A DNA stretch of 10,568 nt from Isotricha intestinalis. Taxonomy: Eukaryota > Ciliophora > Litostomatea > Vestibuliferida > Isotrichidae. This document shows positions 8,622 to 10,568 of this stretch, piece by piece. The stretch spans positions 1 to 10,568 of the forward strand of contig JAJJLU010004665.1 of NCBI GenBank assembly GCA_023807065.1, written 5' to 3'. The notes beneath the pieces are model-generated. The model saw only the letters and a list, made by a program, of their open reading frames with translations, had not been told where the DNA came from and made no database searches. A program made the translations under genes and the position numbers. The first letter of the stretch is position 1. Each line of letters begins with the position of its first letter.

Positions 8622-10127
8622 ATGTTTAATAAGGCTTTACAATCCCTTCAATCAGGTATAAATTCTGGTATATCAGGAATGAAAAATTTAATGAATCAAC
8701 TTTCAAATCAAAAGTCAAAAATAAAAGTGAATAATAAAGAATATAATGAACATCGTTTAATTGCAGAAGGAGGATTTGGATTTATTTATGAAATATCTTC
8801 AATTGAAGATGAAAAAAAATATGCATTAAAAAAAATAAATATATCAAGTGAGAATCATTTAAATCAAATTAAAAATGAAATAAAATTATGGAAAAAGTTA
8901 TCAGAATATAAAAATATAATTCATTTATTTGATTATGAAATAAAAGAAAAAACAGCATATTTAATAATGGAATATTGTTCAGAAGGAACATTATTAGATT
9001 ATATTAATAAAAAAAAAGTAATAGAAGAAAAAGAAGCATTACAAATTTTATCAGAAATTTCAATAGGTCTTTATGCAATGCATTGTCAAAAAGATCCAAT
9101 TATTCATAGAGATATGAAAATAGAAAATATATTAAAATTTGGAAAAAATTATAAAATTTGTGATTTTGATTCAGTAACAACAGAAGTATTTAATCCTCAA
9201 ACTTCAAATGAAAAAACAAAAAATAAATTTTATAAAGATTTTGAAAGTAATTGTACTTTATATTATAGAGCACCTGAAATGTGTGATAAATATTCAGAAT
9301 ATATTGTTAATGAAAAAATTGATATTTGGTCATTAGGATGTATTTTATATATAATTTTATTTAAAATTCATCCTTTTAAAGATGCTCAAAAATTTACTAT
9401 AATAAGTGCACAATATTCTTTCCCTCAAAATGCTAATGAACATTTTTCTGAAAAAATATTAGATTTAATTAGATATATGTTATGTCCTAATCCAGAAAAA
9501 AGAATTTCAAGTAGAGAAATAGTTCTTACTATTAAAAATTGGGATAAAATAAATAAAATTGAATTACCTGAAGAATGTATTAAAATAAAAAAAAAACAAA
9601 TTGAAGAATTAAATTTAATTAATAAACATAATTTATTACAAGATGAAGATATTAAAAAAGTTCAAGAAAAAATTAAAAATAAAAAAGAAGGAAATCAAAA
9701 TTTACTTTGGGATTTTGATTCAAATCATATTTCTAATAATTCAAATAATAATGATAATAATTATAATATTCTTGATTTAGAATTTATTAATTCTCCTACT
9801 ACAAAAAAAGAAAATAATGAAGATACTTTTGATTTTTTTCAAAATAATAATACTCTTAACAACCAAAATAACATTAATCAAAACTTATTTCAATTTAATG
9901 ATGATAACATAATCAATAATAATAACCAAAATTTAAATGATAATGATTTTTTCTCATGTCAATCTAATGCAGTTAATCAAAATAACAATAATAATAATTT
10001 TGATTATGGTTTTCATATTGATAATAATAAACAACAAACTGTTTCTTTTAATACAAAAGAAGAAATAAAATCTCAAGAAAATACTCATAAACCTAACTCT
10101 CAAGATATTCTTAGTTTTTTTAAATAA
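8622..10127 (+). CDS. NAK-family (AAK1/GAK/Ark1-type) Ser/Thr protein kinase with Asn-rich tail
   Basis: This is a 501-residue single-exon kinase. The start is ATG 8622 in an AAAAATG context. The frame extends only six codons upstream, to a TAA at 8601, without another ATG. Residues 1-30 are a likely amphipathic helix rich in Ser/Gly. The kinase domain spans about 44-306: Gly loop AEGGFG (48-53), ATP-anchoring Lys in YALKK (70), helix-C Glu 86, HRD with Asp 164 and Asn 169, DFD in place of DFG (181-183), APE (217-219), DIWSLGC (234-240) and Arg 294. NAK features are 'LYYRAPEMCDKY' followed by 'IVNEKIDIW' and 'LFKIHPF'. The last 135 or so residues are Asn/Gln-rich with Phe-containing acidic motifs and end DILSFFK. 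NAK kinases phosphorylate AP-2 adaptor subunits and regulate endocytosis or actin in yeast and animals; that role here is inferred. Activity is plausible, since the Lys, HRD Asp and metal-binding Asp are intact. Confidence 0.88.
   Translation: MFNKALQSLQSGINSGISGMKNLMNQLSNQKSKIKVNNKEYNEHRLIAEGGFGFIYEISSIEDEKKYALKKINISSENHLNQIKNEIKLWKKLSEYKNIIHLFDYEIKEKTAYLIMEYCSEGTLLDYINKKKVIEEKEALQILSEISIGLYAMHCQKDPIIHRDMKIENILKFGKNYKICDFDSVTTEVFNPQTSNEKTKNKFYKDFESNCTLYYRAPEMCDKYSEYIVNEKIDIWSLGCILYIILFKIHPFKDAQKFTIISAQYSFPQNANEHFSEKILDLIRYMLCPNPEKRISSREIVLTIKNWDKINKIELPEECIKIKKKQIEELNLINKHNLLQDEDIKKVQEKIKNKKEGNQNLLWDFDSNHISNNSNNNDNNYNILDLEFINSPTTKKENNEDTFDFFQNNNTLNNQNNINQNLFQFNDDNIINNNNQNLNDNDFFSCQSNAVNQNNNNNNFDYGFHIDNNKQQTVSFNTKEEIKSQENTHKPNSQDILSFFK
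9723..10001 (+). repeat. Asn-rich low-complexity tail of the kinase
   Basis: AAT/AAC-dominated codon runs encode Asn stretches broken by short hydrophobic-acidic islands such as LWDFDSN (just upstream), DTFDFF, NLFQFNDD and NDFFSCQ. The island spacing resembles the adaptor-binding motifs (D-x-F type) in tails of endocytic NAK kinases, but no canonical DPF or NPF occurs. Such tails are usually disordered and vary in length between strains. Confidence 0.75.
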
Positions 10128-10568
10128 TACTTATATAAATAGATTTATATTTTAATTCTATTGTTTAAAACAAAAAAAATTAAATAAAAAATATAATAAA
10201 TTCAAATGATATATAAATATTAAAACAAAAAAAAAATAAATTGTTAAATTCTTAAGAGTTTTTAAAAGAAATTGAAATAATGATTTTATTTTTTAAATGG
10301 AAATCGTAACTTCAAATAGTAAATAAATCAAAGAATTGAATTTAAAAAATTTAAAGATTTCATTTTTGAATCATTGAAAGGATGTTTATAATAAGATAGA
10401 ATATATTAGATTGTTATGTTTTTAATATTTGATTATATGGTTTTAAAAAATAGGAATAATATTTTTAATTTTATTCAATAATTTTTTTAAAATTAATGTT
10501 CATTTAACCCAATTTTCGATTAAAGTATAATTCATTCCTTTTAAACCTTTTAAATTATATTTACTTTT
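10128..10568. other. AT-rich 3' flank, no supported gene
   Basis: The 3' untranslated region of the kinase gene lies at the left of this stretch. The plus frames contain only short open pieces broken by stops (for example a 9-codon piece from the ATG at 10288). At the right edge the minus strand is open for 22 codons before a TGA (see findings). No RNA gene or repeat array was seen. Confidence 0.5.

Overview
The window is very AT-rich, with long A and T runs and strong A/T preference at third codon positions. It carries three plus-strand, intron-free protein genes. Everything about them is eukaryotic: a von Willebrand A/VIT-type protein tail, a secreted and membrane-anchored polycystin-1-like receptor, and a Numb-associated (NAK, AAK1/GAK/Ark1-type) protein kinase with an asparagine-rich tail. 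All three genes end in TAA and none has an in-frame TAA, TAG or TGA, so the usual ciliate reading of TAA/TAG as Gln is not used here. The best description is an AT-rich unicellular eukaryote, such as a protist with standard-like stops or possibly an anaerobic fungus. I cannot name the lineage.

Layout: bases 1-1061 hold the 3' part of a VIT/VWA-family gene whose beginning lies off the left edge. Bases 1062-3950 are a long, very AT-rich stretch with no intact gene. Its right-hand part (about 2930-3661) keeps coding-like stretches that shift frame and contain stops, and looks like the remains of a decayed gene. Bases 3951-8444 encode a 1497-residue protein: signal peptide, beta-rich (IPT/TIG-like) ectodomain modules, two matching Cys-rich modules, three tandem 33-34-residue Cys repeats, an EGF-like domain, a GAIN/GPS-like juxtamembrane region and five predicted membrane helices resembling the front part of polycystin-1. 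A 177-base gap follows. Bases 8622-10127 encode a 501-residue NAK-family kinase whose DFG motif reads DFD. Bases 10128-10568 are AT-rich, with a weak minus-strand coding-like end at the right edge.

The genes are not an operon and I see no pathway linking them. The receptor probably acts at the cell surface (adhesion or sensing), the kinase probably at clathrin-type trafficking membranes, and the VIT/VWA protein is probably cytosolic. The clearest points to check are the DFD kinase motif, the polycystin-like protein without PLAT domain or channel half, the Cys-rich acidic insert inside the VIT/VWA tail, and the decayed gene.
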